Of a stretch of 64,000 bases of DNA, positions 47,628-59,140 are shown in pieces; position 1 is the first letter of the stretch; every line of letters starts with the position of its first letter. Origin of the DNA: Branchiostoma belcheri (lineage: Eukaryota; Chordata; Leptocardii; Amphioxiformes; Branchiostomatidae); the NCBI RefSeq assembly GCF_001625305.1, contig NW_017803909.1, forward strand, positions 7,870,899-7,934,898. Direction: 5' to 3'. The notes under the pieces are model-generated. The model had not been told where the DNA came from. It ran no database searches and was given only the letters and a program-made list of their open reading frames with translations. Position numbers and translations under genes: made by a program.

Positions 47628-48206
47628 TAGAGACTCTGATCTGGTGGAACTGGCGATTTTCTACCAGTAAAGATCCCGATCGGAGTGTTTGTCGACATAG
47701 ACACCTATCAGGATTATGTTAAAGGCATCCAGCGCAGTTTTTAGGGCTTGGAAACCCGATTTTTCAAAGTCAATATTCTAGTCACTTATCTACATACTGG
47801 GTAACCACACTATCCAAAATGTATATTGACCCTCATGGAGCAAAAATACCGAAAATTCTGACGGAAAATGCTTACTGGAAGGGCCCTGGGCTGATTTTAG
47901 GGTACTTCCATAAGATAAAGGACTCATCTTGGGGCATTGGATGCCTTTAATGTGTTATGGTGGTTTCCCATTGACGAATTCTTGATTTCAAACCAATCCA
48001 TTGATCTAAAGTGACAAGAATCAAAGTTGAAAATTCTGGCTGTTTTTTAAGCGAATACATCAAAATTTACCGTGATCCAATTGGGATCTCTTCCGGTAGA
48101 ATCGCGGATTGTACCGGTAGAGATCCTGATTTTCTGTTGACAGAGAATCCCACATTGCGATCTCTACCGGTATAGAATCGCCGACCCCACCAGATCGGAG
48201 TCTCTA
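47628..48206. mobile_element. TAGAGACTC inverted-repeat element, split by a nested MITE
   Basis: TAGAGACTCTGATCTGGTGG near 47628 faces CCACCAGATCGGAGTCTCTA ending 48206, with inner CTGGCGATTTTCTACC / CCGGTATAGAATCGCC also paired. The TTAA MITE at 47723 sits inside. Confidence 0.75.
47723..47946 (+). mobile_element. TTAA-group MITE, copy 3, nested and shorter
   Basis: TTAA + AGGCATCCAG ... TTGGATGCCT + TTAA. 224 bp; lacks the last third of copies 1 and 2 before the terminal repeat. Confidence 0.88.
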
Positions 48207-48213
48207 CCCTGAC

Positions 48214-48350
48214 TTTGACTTGACTTTATTAGGATCCCGAGTATAGTATTTAGCGTACAAACTGTAGCTATTCTTCCTGTGGTCCATTCTGACATGTACA
48301 CACATACATACGACACACGGAATATGTCAAACATAAAATAACAGTAGCAA
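48214..48350 (-). repeat. dispersed repeat, second CTATTCTTCCTGTGGTC copy
   Basis: TTGACTTTATTAGGATCC start, GCTATTCTTCCTGTGGTC and a CATACATA-rich run shared with 40395-40560. Confidence 0.4.
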
Positions 48351-49078
48351 AAATAGTAAAATACTACCCTGACATATATAGTTATAAAGAAACGGGTCAT
48401 TGACCGCTGGTACCCTCCAATTGCAATTTGATTTATTCCATGCATGATCGCAGTGCACACACAACTCACCTACGTACACGTATAAGACCTTACCACTTGA
48501 TGTACATTGCAATCCACTGTCCCGAGTAAAATGAAGGAATGAATGCATACCTTATATTCAGGGGGGAGGCAGGAGTGAGTGAGTGGTGTTATTACTGGCA
48601 AGTGCAATATTAGTTTTCCAAGGTTTGGCAGATAGACCAAGGCTATGCTTCTCGTCCTAACAGTTTGTGACAGTGACATACTCCGTACTGGGCTAGCCTA
48701 TGTTCCGTAGATAGAACTTCATCGTTTTCAGTTCTTGTTGGGATGGTCTCAAGAGTCAAACAAATTAAAAGAGGACCTCCCACCACGAAGCGTTAGCCTG
48801 GTGTACACGTCTGATGAAAGATCTTGACATGTAGGTATTGATGTCAGTGAATAAATGGCTGGCTCGGCTGGAAGGGCGGCGCCAAACATGGCAAGGTCTA
48901 GTGCTTCCCTTTGCCGCGGACTTGCTGACTCTCTACCTCGGACAGTCCGTCTTGTGTATGTTCGTACAAGATGCCAGAGGAGACATTTTTTGTAGCGTTA
49001 ATCTGAATCTTGCAGGTCCGTGACTCATGGCGTCGTCACCCCGGGCTCCCACAGTTGGGGGCGGTGGGGGCTTGGCTG

Positions 49079-49277
49079 TAGTCTCCACCAGACTCCTTTT
49101 GCAGGGTGAATAAATCGTAGAAATCGGTCTGAAAGGGGATATAATTGGCCAGAGAAGTTTCCCGGCCATCGATGGTCCAATTGGCCTGCACGGGAAACTC
49201 CTCTGGCCAATTATATCCCCTTTTTAAGACGATTTCTACAATTTATTCAGCCTGCAAAAGGAGTCTGGTGGAGACTA
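49079..49277. mobile_element. TAGTCTCC palindromic MITE, third copy
   Basis: TAGTCTCCACCAGACTCCTT / AAGGAGTCTGGTGGAGACTA, 199 bp, flanks GCTTGGCTG and GCTTGGGAG (7 of 9). Confidence 0.88.
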
Positions 49278-49637
49278 GCTTGGGAGGACTGGTCTGCTTT
49301 TCGGGCGCTTGTTTTGCACCGTACACTCCAGATGAGTCTTCCGGGCGATAGGGATAGAATCCCCGCTTACTTCACTACATCGAACATCTAAATGCTCAGA
49401 TCAATTCGGCTTCAAGAAGAGCCAACATGATTTAGGAAAACCTGATATTAGCAGACTACGCATGTACTATTGCTACAGCTCAATATAATGATGAAGAAGA
49501 GATCTGAAGAATATCACACCACACTAGCGGAACTTATGGCCTTTTTATCACGGTGACACCATGTCAGGAGTTTATCTGTGCGTGTCGAAGCCTTCTCAGG
49601 CGTTTTTGTGACGCGCACCGCTTTTGAGCTCATTCGC

Positions 49638-49833
49638 TAGCCTCCGTAGCAGGCTTATAGAACTGGGGGTTTGGTGGTCTTCGGCTGTTTTCTGATTAGC
49701 CCAGTTCTAAAAACGGGGGTAATTCAACCAGACCGGCTATGTTGTCTATATGCAATCAGAAAATAGCACATAAAAGCTCCCAAAGACCCTGAAAACCCCC
49801 AAACCCCCAGTTTTGGGCATGCTATGGAGGCTA
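49638..49833 (+). mobile_element. TAGCCTCC MITE, copy D
   Basis: TAGCCTCCGTAGCAGGCTTA ... GCATGCTATGGAGGCTA, 196 bp, flanks CTCATTCGC/CTCATTCGG (8 of 9). Confidence 0.9.
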
Positions 49834-50339
49834 CTCATTCGGCTTTGAGGTGGAAATGCCACAAATTGAATTCTTGCCTTGTTGCGAACTAGTACTTCAT
49901 GAAGCATACACCAGGCGAATAAAGCGTATAGCAACTACATACTACCGTTTTTACCGCCGTCCCTCTATCAGGACCATCAAGAGTAATATAATTCAGCATA
50001 TCTCTGAGTTTAAGGACCTTACATAACACTCTTACGTCGGAGAGAGAACTCGAACCAGCTTGTTACAAGCTTGATAAGTATCAACTGAAAATCGCTGATG
50101 CTTCTTCAGAGCCGGTTGAAGTGTGTCATTGCTGCTGAGTATGATGGTTGTTATCTCCGTGAAAGGGTCTCAGCTGGTCTATAATGTCTCCTACAGTTGA
50201 AGCAGAGAGATGATGGGTTGTTCGTGGAGGGGCACTATCTTCACTTACGTAAACGTCAGAGAAAACGTAGAAATGCCTTTCGGCGGGGATCTGCAAATGT
50301 CATTACTTTATCCTCAGTAATTGGAGTCATCAGGAAGCA

Positions 50340-51000
50340 ATGCCAAGTGCAATGCCGGATTGTAACATTGTTGTTTATTGCTGTACATGTACATATATAT
50401 TGAGCATGTACATGTACAGATTGAAGCTCTACTGGATTGTAACGTTGTTGATTATTGCTGTACATGTACATATTGAACATGTACATGTACATATTGCACC
50501 TGTACCGGATTGTAACATTGTTGTTTATTGCTGTGACGTTACGTCGTACATGTACGGGGTGTACATATTGAGCATGTACATGTACATGTACATATTGAAG
50601 CTGTGCCGAATTGTAACGTTGTTGTTTATTGCTGTACATGTTCAAAATGTGCTGTACATGTACATGTACATTTTGAACATGTACATGTACATATTGAAAC
50701 TGTGCCGAATTGTAACGTTGTTGTTTATTGCTGTATATGTTCAAAATGTGCTGTACATGTACATTTTGAACATGTACATGTACATATTGAAGCTGTGCCG
50801 AATTGTAACGTTGTTGTTTATTGCTGTACATGTTCAAAATGTGCTGTACATGTACATTTTGAACATGTACATGTACATATTGAAACTGTGCCGAATTGTA
50901 ACGTTGTTGTTTATTGCTGTACATGTACATATTGACAACAACATGTACATGTAGTAGTACAGTACAACGACAACAACATTGAAACTGTGCCGGATTGTAA
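50340..51000. repeat. tandem array with ACATGTAC palindromes, up to the exon 2 acceptor
   Basis: About eight units of 70-105 bp each carry CCGAATTGTAACGTTGTTGT TTATTGCTGTACATG followed by ACATGTACATGTAC stretches. Several units are a multiple of three long, which leaves false open frames on both strands. The last unit merges into the junctophilin exon 2 polypyrimidine tract. Confidence 0.93.
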
Positions 51001-51023
51001 CGTTGTTCTGTCTTGTTCTCTAG

Positions 51024-51822
51024 GCACGTATCAAGGCCAATGGGTGGCCGGCATGCGGCAGGGGTACGGCATCAGGAGCAGCGTGCCGTACGGCATGGCG
51101 TCCGTCATCAACTCTCCCGTGCGCACCTCGCTGGCCTCGCTGCGGAGTGACCAGGAGAGCAGTGTGGGGGAGGGGGCCCACGAGGCCACCCCCAGCCAAA
51201 CCAATCTCCAGGTTTCCGGCGCAAGAGGCGGCTTCGTTCTAAACATCTTCGACGAGCCTCCGCCAAAGAAAAAGCAAGCCTTCCTTAAGCGCACCAGCAG
51301 CATCAGAAAGTCTTTCCTTTCGGGGTTAAGGATTCGCAAGAAAGGCAGTGGAAGTAGTCAAGCTAGTCAAACGTCTTACCGCAGTAGTGAATACAGTGAC
51401 ATAGATGTAGAATCAACAACACCTTCTAGTATTAGCGGGGTGGAGTCCACGGGCACCACGTCAGAGTACGAAATGCCGCACATGGTGGCAGAGGAAATAG
51501 ACGCTAACACAACAGAAACTTACATGGGAGAGTGGAAGAATGACAAGCGGAGTGGGTTTGGTATCAGCCAGAGATCGGACGGACTTAGATACGAGGGTGA
51601 GTGGCTGAACAACAGAAAGCACGGATATGGATGCACCACGTATCCCAATGGAGCCAAAGAGGAAGGCAAATACAAGCACAACTACCTAGTGCATTCAGGG
51701 AAGAAGAAGAACCTGTTCTCGGTGCGTTACGCCAAGATAAAGGAAAGAGTGGACCAGGCTGTTGAAGCTGCTCTAAAAGCTGCAGAGGTCGCCAGACAGA
51801 AGGCAGACATTGCAGTTTCAAG
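51024..51822 (+). CDS. JPH: junctophilin exon 2 (MORN VI-VIII, joining region, helix start)
   Basis: A 799-nt exon with acceptor TTCTCTAG|GC and donor AG|GTAAGT, in frame with exon 1 (phase 1 in, phase 2 out). It gives MORN VI ([14 protein letters not shown]), the conserved [20 protein letters not shown], a joining region with RGGFVLN, then a polybasic Ser-rich stretch ([15 protein letters not shown]), a less conserved linker, [18 protein letters not shown] (MORN VII), [14 protein letters not shown] (MORN VIII) and the start of the alpha-helical region ([19 protein letters not shown]). Every landmark follows the order in vertebrate junctophilins. The exon sits immediately after a tandem array, and the acceptor tract belongs to its last unit. 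Vertebrates have four JPH genes; this looks like a pre-duplication single gene, which is an inference. Confidence 0.95.
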
Positions 51823-52789
51823 GTAAGTCGCCGTGATGAGGACAAAATACATGTAGAACTTGCCATAACGCCCTAGGGTTCTAGGATACGGAGACGGCGG
51901 GCGGTATAGACTTCATGGCTGTCTGGCCAGTTGCTCACGTGATGCGTCCGTAAGATCACGTGACCTATGTGACTCACTGGTCACGTGAATTCTGAGGAAG
52001 ACCTCAGTAGGACTGTCGAGAAGTTTTTACTCTGTACTACGTTAACCCATCACAGAATAAATTTCATGCTAAACTAGGATATTGTATTGGTCAAGAGTAC
52101 TCGCGAACAGATACTTTGACCACTAATAACGACTCTTACCGGTCCATAAATGTTATTAGTTTACCTTTAAAGCATTCTTCACTGCCAGGAAACTGACTAC
52201 TTCCTTATCCGCACTACGTCAACACTAATCGAAAGTTACCTTATTCGGGTTCTCCCCTACTTACAGTCCAACCAAACCTTACGTAACCGAAACTTACGAT
52301 AACTACTACCACATAACGTTCATCCCCATAAGCAACCGGGTTGGTGATGGGGAAAAAACAACAGAAGTGTTCATTTGGAGAATACTAATGCAAGGCATAA
52401 ATTTTGTTCTATGGGTACGGTAGTTTGTGCTCAAGATAACTTTATACACGTACAGCTGAGACGAAATCATTAGGCCATTTCGCTGGCCCCTCGTTGATAT
52501 ACAACTAACGGCAACTTGACGGCCGAAACATTGACTTCATAGTCAATAGCATGCCCGCTTTCCCATTTCGCTGGCAAATTGTATAATTTGTCGTTCATTG
52601 GCCCCCATCGAAGGGCAAAATGACATGTAATAAGTTCATTCAAGAGACAGCGAGCCGTGAAACTTGGAGGCCGCGGTAAGGGGTTGTGTCATCAGTCCAC
52701 CCGGGCACGCACACTTCGTACTCAGGCTACGTACGAGGCACCTACAGTCGTTCTTTTTTCCGCGACGATCGTGAAAGGGACTAATTAAT

Positions 52790-53065
52790 AATAATATGTT
52801 TACCGAAGGAAAACATATTGTTTTTGCTACGTTTCCTCTTCTTCTGTTCCAAACACTGACCTCTGGCCTGGCCAATGACCTGATTTGTTGACGTCTCTCA
52901 CCATGGTAACTGGTGTTGGGTTACATAATGTTGCAATTTCATAGTAGGAGGGATTTATACTTCTGTCTGAATATATATATATGAATGCATTTGAGTAAGA
53001 ATGAACAGAGAAGACCGAAGGTAAACATTATGCATTTGCTTTGCAAATGTTATCTTTCTAGTTTT
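52790..53065 (-). repeat. dispersed repeat family D, copy 3
   Basis: GTTTACCGAAGGAAAACATA then TTGTTTTTGCTACGTTTCCT, the ACCATGGTAACTGGTGTTGG centre and TTATCTTTCTAGTT end, matching 1852 and 18995. Confidence 0.75.
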
Positions 53066-53535
53066 AACCTGCTGTACTTATTGTTCTGAAATGTACGACG
53101 TACGGCACGATTGTCGTGGGGAAAAACCTTTCGTCGTAGATGCACCGTGCGATGTATATGACTGGCGTCAGCCGCCGCCATGATTGACATATCCCTGCTA
53201 GCAGCGCCACAGTTGCCTGACGGAGACGGGAAGCTATGAAGGGGGCTTACACATGTGGGCATGTGCGTCTTTCAGCCAGCGTGAGAACGTCAGAACGGCT
53301 GCGATGACATAAATAAAGGCTTATATGGCCGCCCCGTAATCGCTGCGCTGGGCACTGCTGTGTCTTGTGAGATTCCCGGCGAGCCGCCCTGACTGATTAC
53401 ACCTTGTTTGGGAAGAATGGATGAGCGGCGGTGCCGACTCGCGCTATTGGACAGACGGAGACGTCACCGCGTCCGAGGCTTCATCTCGGAGTCCTGCGTA
53501 CCGCGCCGCGGGGGAGAACGTTACTGTATTTGTAA

Positions 53536-53941
53536 GGCCATGTTGATTTGATTATATGGATGACATCCACGCACGCATGAATTTTCGGCCGTTTCCAAAA
53601 GAAAAAAAGTTTTCAACCACATTGTCATTGTAAATCGAACAAAACAGTTACAAAATGAGCAAATATATACCGTAGTAACTTGCAAAAAAACGATACCAAT
53701 GTCGTAGAATGCCAAAATCAAACGAAAAAGACGAAAATGTAAAGAAATGAATTTGAAGACTAGATTATTCGCTTACCATACTGTGTATCATTTGTATAAC
53801 CTTCATGACCACGTAGATTTCATATATAATGGAAGCAACTTTTTGTTGCCAAACGTTTTTTTTATTCGCACGCGCGCATCAGTTTTGGGGTCCCCAGAGG
53901 ATGTCATCCATATAATCAAATCAACATGGCCTAACGAGTCA
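53536..53941. mobile_element. Harbinger-like MITE, GGCCATG subgroup, best copy
   Basis: GGCCATGTTGATTTGATTAT ... TAATCAAATCAACATGGCC flanked by TAA (53533-53535) and TAA (53942-53944). 406 bp, no coding capacity. Confidence 0.9.
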
Positions 53942-54723
53942 AAGCCTGCAGGACTAACCTCAAAGTCTGTCCCAATGTTCAACGACGTTGGCACACAGGT
54001 CACAACACCCCATATAAGAAAATAAGCATTGCCCTAGGCGCTTTCTTTTCATTTTGATTCCGTAATGTTCCCCTGGCCAAGATTGTAGCATACAGGAATC
54101 TCATCAAAAAGCCTTGTTAATCATGGGCCTAATTAGAAAAAGAAAAGGCGTCAGCTAATTTGCCCCCCCCCCCCAAAAAAAAACTCACCAAAATCAAGTC
54201 GTGGTGCTGCTGAAACAATCCATTATACAACTAAACATGGAATTTCCAATCCATTAGTCAGTATTTCTTGTTTTCAACGCCATGTGATGCATAAAAAATT
54301 CAAACCGATGACTGAATTTTCCAGGCATCCTAACGATTTTCGTCAGATGTCACATCGAGTTATGCAAGAATAGTCGAGTCAGGTCATGATGGCGGTAACT
54401 ACTAGTACTAAACATGGACAGACTAGACCAGCTCTAGCGTACCGCTTTCCTTCCTGAGCCCACACGGGGGGCAGCTGAAGCCGCTCGGCGAATTCCAAAC
54501 GCGCGCCTGGGAGTACGTACAGTTATACAAGGCAGGCATCACTGTGGGACCCCGTAAATCAGTTATGTAACAGCCGCGTTCATTGTCACGCCTTCCCCTT
54601 AACACGAGCTCGATTGCTCGTCGGCCATGATTTTGCACGGATTCTAAACATCACAATCGAACAACGTGGGTTAACGAAGGGCCTCGCCCAAACACGCTTT
54701 AGGAAATCACGTTATGTTCCTAA

Positions 54724-55139
54724 GGCCACAGCCAGTAAATTGTATGGATGACATCATTCGTAGGCTCCAAATCTAATGCGAGCCGGCAAAAAAAAAACAA
54801 GGCGGGCCGAAAAAAAAACAAGGTTCCTACATTTTAAAATTTTGACTCAATCATTGACATTGTGCAAATGGTTTTGATTCAGTGGGAACATCACTTATAC
54901 ACAGCCAGCATCACTGCATCAAAGTGACAAAGCATTAAATCATAGCCTTTTCTTGTCTCCTGTCTTCATAGTTAGCTCTGTCATCCACGTTCCAGCATGG
55001 CAACGGACATATTTGCCCATTTTCGGCATGGTGACCACTGTCAGAAGGCAACAAAATTTCTTCTTTTTTTTCTCTCCAAAAATCAGGCGAAAATTAGTGC
55101 GCGCGCTCATGCCATCCATAAAAATGAGTTGCTGTGGCC
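54724..55139. mobile_element. Harbinger-like MITE, intermediate subgroup
   Basis: GGCCACAGCCAGTAAATTGT plus ATGGATGACATC at the left, GCTGTGGCC at the right, TAA on both sides. Combines the GGCCACA end with the GGATGACATC block of the GGCCATG subgroup. Confidence 0.85.
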
Positions 55140-55260
55140 TAACGTGATGAAGACATGTCGTCTGTAACGAATCCCTTCACGGCCTGCCATGCGGCGTCTG
55201 TTCATGGGGCTGTCCCTGATTCGTTCTGCAGGAATTCAGTCCAAGGCAACTGGATCGGTG

Positions 55261-56060
55261 GGACATTCGTCGTTCAATAGCGGGTGCCAAGTTTTCGATT
55301 TTTGTTCAAACCACGGGAATACTTAGCCTCCATAGCATGCCAAAAACTGGGGGGTTTGGGGGGCTTCAAGGTCTTTGGGATCTTTTATGTGCTATTTGGT
55401 TGAATTACCCCCCGTTTTTAGAACTGGGCTAATCAGAAAACAGCCGAAGACCACCAAACCCCCAGTTCTATAAGCCTGCTACGGAGGCTAGGGAATACTG
55501 CATATTTACACGACATCAACGTCTGAAGTACTATTAGCAGGTGTACGAAAATTCTACAAATTAATCTTTCGTCCTACAAGTTTATGTGCCATTTTTTAAA
55601 AAAAACATTCTAATCGTAATAAGGCTTGTTGAGACATTCGTCGTTCAATAGCGGGTAGCCAAATGTTCGATTTTTGTCCAAACCATGGGAATACTGCATA
55701 TTTACACGACATCGGCGTCTGAAGTCCTATTAGCAGGTGTACGAAAATTCTACTAATTAATTTTTCGTCCTTCAAGTTTATGTTCAATTTTTTAAAAACA
55801 TTTTAATCACGATAAGGCTTGTTGAGAAGTGAGAAGACATCTTGTGAGCAATATATAGCGGGTGCCAAAATGTTCGATTTTTGTTCAAACCACGGGAATA
55901 CTGCATATATACACGACATCAAGTACTATTGGCAGGTGTACGAAAATTCTACAAGTTTATTTTTCGTCCTTCAAGTTTATTAGCAATCAAAAAACATTTT
56001 AATCGCGACAAGGCTTGTTGAGAAGTGAGAAGGCATCTTGCATTTTTTGAGCAATTTTGT
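55261..56060. repeat. three-unit tandem array of about 200 bp, one unit split by a MITE
   Basis: TCGTTCAATAGCGGGTGCCA...CCACGGGAATACTGCATATT...GGTGTACGAAAATTCTAC recurs three times. The first unit is interrupted within GGGAATACT by copy E of the TAGCCTCC MITE. Confidence 0.88.
55324..55490 (-). mobile_element. TAGCCTCC MITE, copy E (reverse), perfect 9-bp duplication
   Basis: TAGCCTCCATAGCATGCCAA ... TGCTACGGAGGCTA, 167 bp, with GGGAATACT exactly on both sides. Confidence 0.92.
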
Positions 56061-56284
56061 TGAATGCCGGCGCGCCTTCCTGGACAACTCAGTTGAAGGT
56101 TTCCCCAAAGCGATTGCAGCTAATAAAGCAATTGTTTCATTTATGAGATATAGCCGTTTTGACAACTTCATAAACCTGACAACATGAGATACAACATCTA
56201 GCAGTAACGTTACCCCACGGGAGGAAAAGGTAACGCGATACGACGCTTCCATAGAATCCACGTGACGGTGAAGCAAAAGAGTAA

Positions 56285-56659
56285 GGCCATGTTGATTTGA
56301 TTATATGGATGACATCCACGCGCGCATGAATTTTCGGCCGTTTCCAAAAACAAAAAGTTTTCAACCGTACTGTAAATCGTACAAAACAGTTGCAAAATAT
56401 GCAAATACATACCGTAAGTTGCAAAAAGAATATTTCAAAACGATACCAACGTTGTAGAATGCCAAAATCAAACGAAAAAGACGAAAATGTAAAGAAATTA
56501 ATTTGAAGAGTAGATTATTCGCCATACCATACTCTGTCCCATTTGTTCAACCTTCATGACCACGTAGATTTCTTAATGGAAGCAACTTCTTTTGGCCAAA
56601 CTTTTTTATTCGCAGTTTTGGGATTCCCGGAGGATGTCATCTATATAATCAAATCAACA
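56285..56659. mobile_element. Harbinger-like MITE, GGCCATG subgroup, right end shortened
   Basis: Same left end and interior as 53536. The right end reads AATCAACA directly followed by TAA, so the terminal GGCC is gone. TAA also flanks the left. Confidence 0.82.
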
Positions 56660-56935
56660 TAAGCGTTCCGAATGAAATCCAATGAAACGTAATCTGCGTT
56701 TGCTTGGACAGAAAGAAGTAACTAGTTTTCTTTCAATTGTAAATTGTAAAAATAAGAGCGAAACCGAAAATTGATTGGAAAGCATGAATGAGTCATTATG
56801 AGTCATACCTAAAACCTGGAAAATATCATATTTCATATCATGTCATTTTTCATTCGTTTGGCCGAAGCGATACATACACCATGTTTTCCCCAAGAAGTAA
56901 AAACTTATCTTTTTTTTATTTTCCGTCATTTTTAT

Positions 56936-57040
56936 ACAGGGTGGCCCATTAAGTGATTGCACTTCTTTCCAATATGGGCCCTGTTTTACACAACAAAACG
57001 CAACAGTCATCTACAAACAGTAAAATTGGGATAGAATGAA
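56936..57040 (+). mobile_element. mariner-like terminal sequence, copy 2
   Basis: TACAGGGTGGCCCATTAAGT followed by about 85 bp homologous to 23495-23602 reversed. No matching opposite end nearby. Confidence 0.55.
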
Positions 57041-57169
57041 TGGTCATACAGTAGAAAGTCTAGTTCATCAAATTTGATAGCAGTGTGCCAAACTAAAAAG
57101 AAAAACAAAAAAAAACTACATACAGAACTATCTTCATGCGCACACACCTTCAATGTGCAAAACAAATTT

Positions 57170-57480
57170 ACCGGTTGAACAGATCAAAGACATCGTTAAA
57201 TGAGGCAGTTTTAAGTTTTGTCACGTCTATGCAGATCGACTCCAAACTTGACTAACGTGAGATGTCAAACCAGAACGTTCCACATTTTAATCCTCAGTTG
57301 AAGGTTTCCCTAAAGCTAGTAAAGCAATTGTTTTATTAATGAGATGTTGCTATTGTTGAAGAGATCAAAGACATCTTTAAATGGAGTAGTTTTAAGTTTT
57401 GTCACGTCTATGCAGATCGACTCCAAACTTTACTAACGTGAGATGTCAAACCATGAACGTTCCACATTTAATCCGACCAT
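57170..57480. repeat. tandem duplication of about 170 bp
   Basis: GATCAAAGACATCGTTAAAT...TTTTGTCACGTCTATGCAGA TCGACTCCAAACTT occurs twice. Confidence 0.85.
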
Positions 57481-57859
57481 GTACCCTGCATTATACATTA
57501 TATGTTCAAACGCGCGCAGGCAACGACCTCTGTCACCGGTAGAAGGATGAAAAACTGCTTTGGTTATTAGATTATGATCCCCTCCAACCGAGCGATAATG
57601 ACAAAGTCAGTAAACCACGGCCCACGGGAGCACTCTCCGTCTGTAAGAAATGAACTTTCCGTGGCTCTAGACAAGAGAACAATGATGAGGAGGGCCCTTA
57701 AGGGACAGTAATGTAGTCATTACTCACCCTGCCGACGTGGCTGTCGTCGCGGCAGGTTTGCTGCTGACCTCATCAGGCACAGGGCAGCAGTCGCACGTCA
57801 CGTGAAGCAAAACAAATTACGGAGAACTCAACTTCACGTCGTCATAGACCCACCTGGGA

Positions 57860-58530
57860 CTACCCTGATAATGTGAAGAAACTGTTTTTCCCCCTTCAAA
57901 GGGTGAAGAAAGTCATACACTGTGTAGCATAAACTTAAAGGCATCAAAGTCCCATCTTCTCATTTTCATTGGTAACTTTTTTAACCTTTCTCAATATTCA
58001 TGAAACTAAAGATTTGTAATGTAACATTGATCCATCCGACCACCCTGCTGATAATGTGGAGAAACTGTTTTTTTACCCCTTTTATTTCAAAGGGTGAAGA
58101 AAGTCATACACTGTGTATAGCATAAACTTAAAGGCATCAAATTCCCAATATGATCCCATTTTCATCGGTGACTTTTGAACCTTTCTCAATATTCATGAAA
58201 CTAATGATTTTTAATGTAACATTGGAGAACTGTTTCAAAGGGTGAAGAAAGTCATATACTGTGTAGCATAAACTTAAAGGCATCAAATTCCCAATATGAT
58301 GGTCTCATTTTCATCGGTAACTTTTTGAACCGTTCTCAATATTCATGAAACTAATGATTTTTAATGTAACATTGGAGAACTGTTTTCCCCCCTTTTATTT
58401 CAAAGGGTGAAAAAAGTCATACACTGTGTATAGCATAAACTTAAAGGCATCAAATTCCCAATAAGATCTTCTCATTTTCATCGGTATCTTTTTTTAACCT
58501 TTCTCAATATTCATGAAACTAATGATTTGT
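57860..58530. repeat. four-unit tandem array, about 150-190 bp
   Basis: GGGTGAAGAAAGTCATACAC...ATAAACTTAAAGGCATCAAA ...CTCAATATTCATGAAACTAA marks each unit. Confidence 0.9.
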
Positions 58531-58779
58531 AATGTAACATTGATCCGTCTGGAAGCCATAGCGGGACTGGGATCTGGTTTCTCCTGCAAGAGAACATGAA
58601 AAGAAAGCTGCACATTACCGAACGACCTTCGCCAAGTGCTCGATCGATACAATGTCGGGAAAGGGAGATGCCGGTGACCTCGATCCAATGATGTTGTGAT
58701 AATATTCGTAACCTTTTGACTGCCCTGATACGGAAGGCGGTCAATATGCATCGGATTGCCAATCTATCAGACAGTGTGT

Positions 58780-59140
58780 GTGTTAGGTGGTGGTGGTGGA
58801 GGGGGGTGCCCAGAGAATGGAACACCGTTGTGTGTTGGGGGGGGGGAGGTGCTCAGAGAATGGAACACCGTACCACAGGGGTCTTTATGCTTGGTTTGCA
58901 GAATCTTTCCATCATTATTTCCAACTTGACTTTAGATTCTTTATAAGTGTAACGTTACTAGCTTTCATAATCTCCTGTTGGCAACTGTTTTACACCTTTT
59001 ATCTCTTTATTTTCTACAACAATAAGAATCTTTCCATCATTCCGTCGAACTTGACTTTACATTCTTTACAACAGTAACATTACTTCCATAATCTCCTGTT
59101 GGCAACTGTTTTCCATCTCTTATCTCTTTATTTTCTACAA
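58780..59140. repeat. two short tandem duplications
   Basis: CAGAGAATGGAACACCGT occurs twice after G-rich runs (58800-58870), and AGAATCTTTCCATCATT...ATAATCTCCTGTTGGCAACT twice (58900-59140). Confidence 0.85.

Noticed and set aside
50256-50954. Overlapping frames of about 200 codons on both strands
   Set aside because: Produced by the tandem array, whose unit length keeps frames open. The translated products are repeats of VHVHVQ-type words and match no family.
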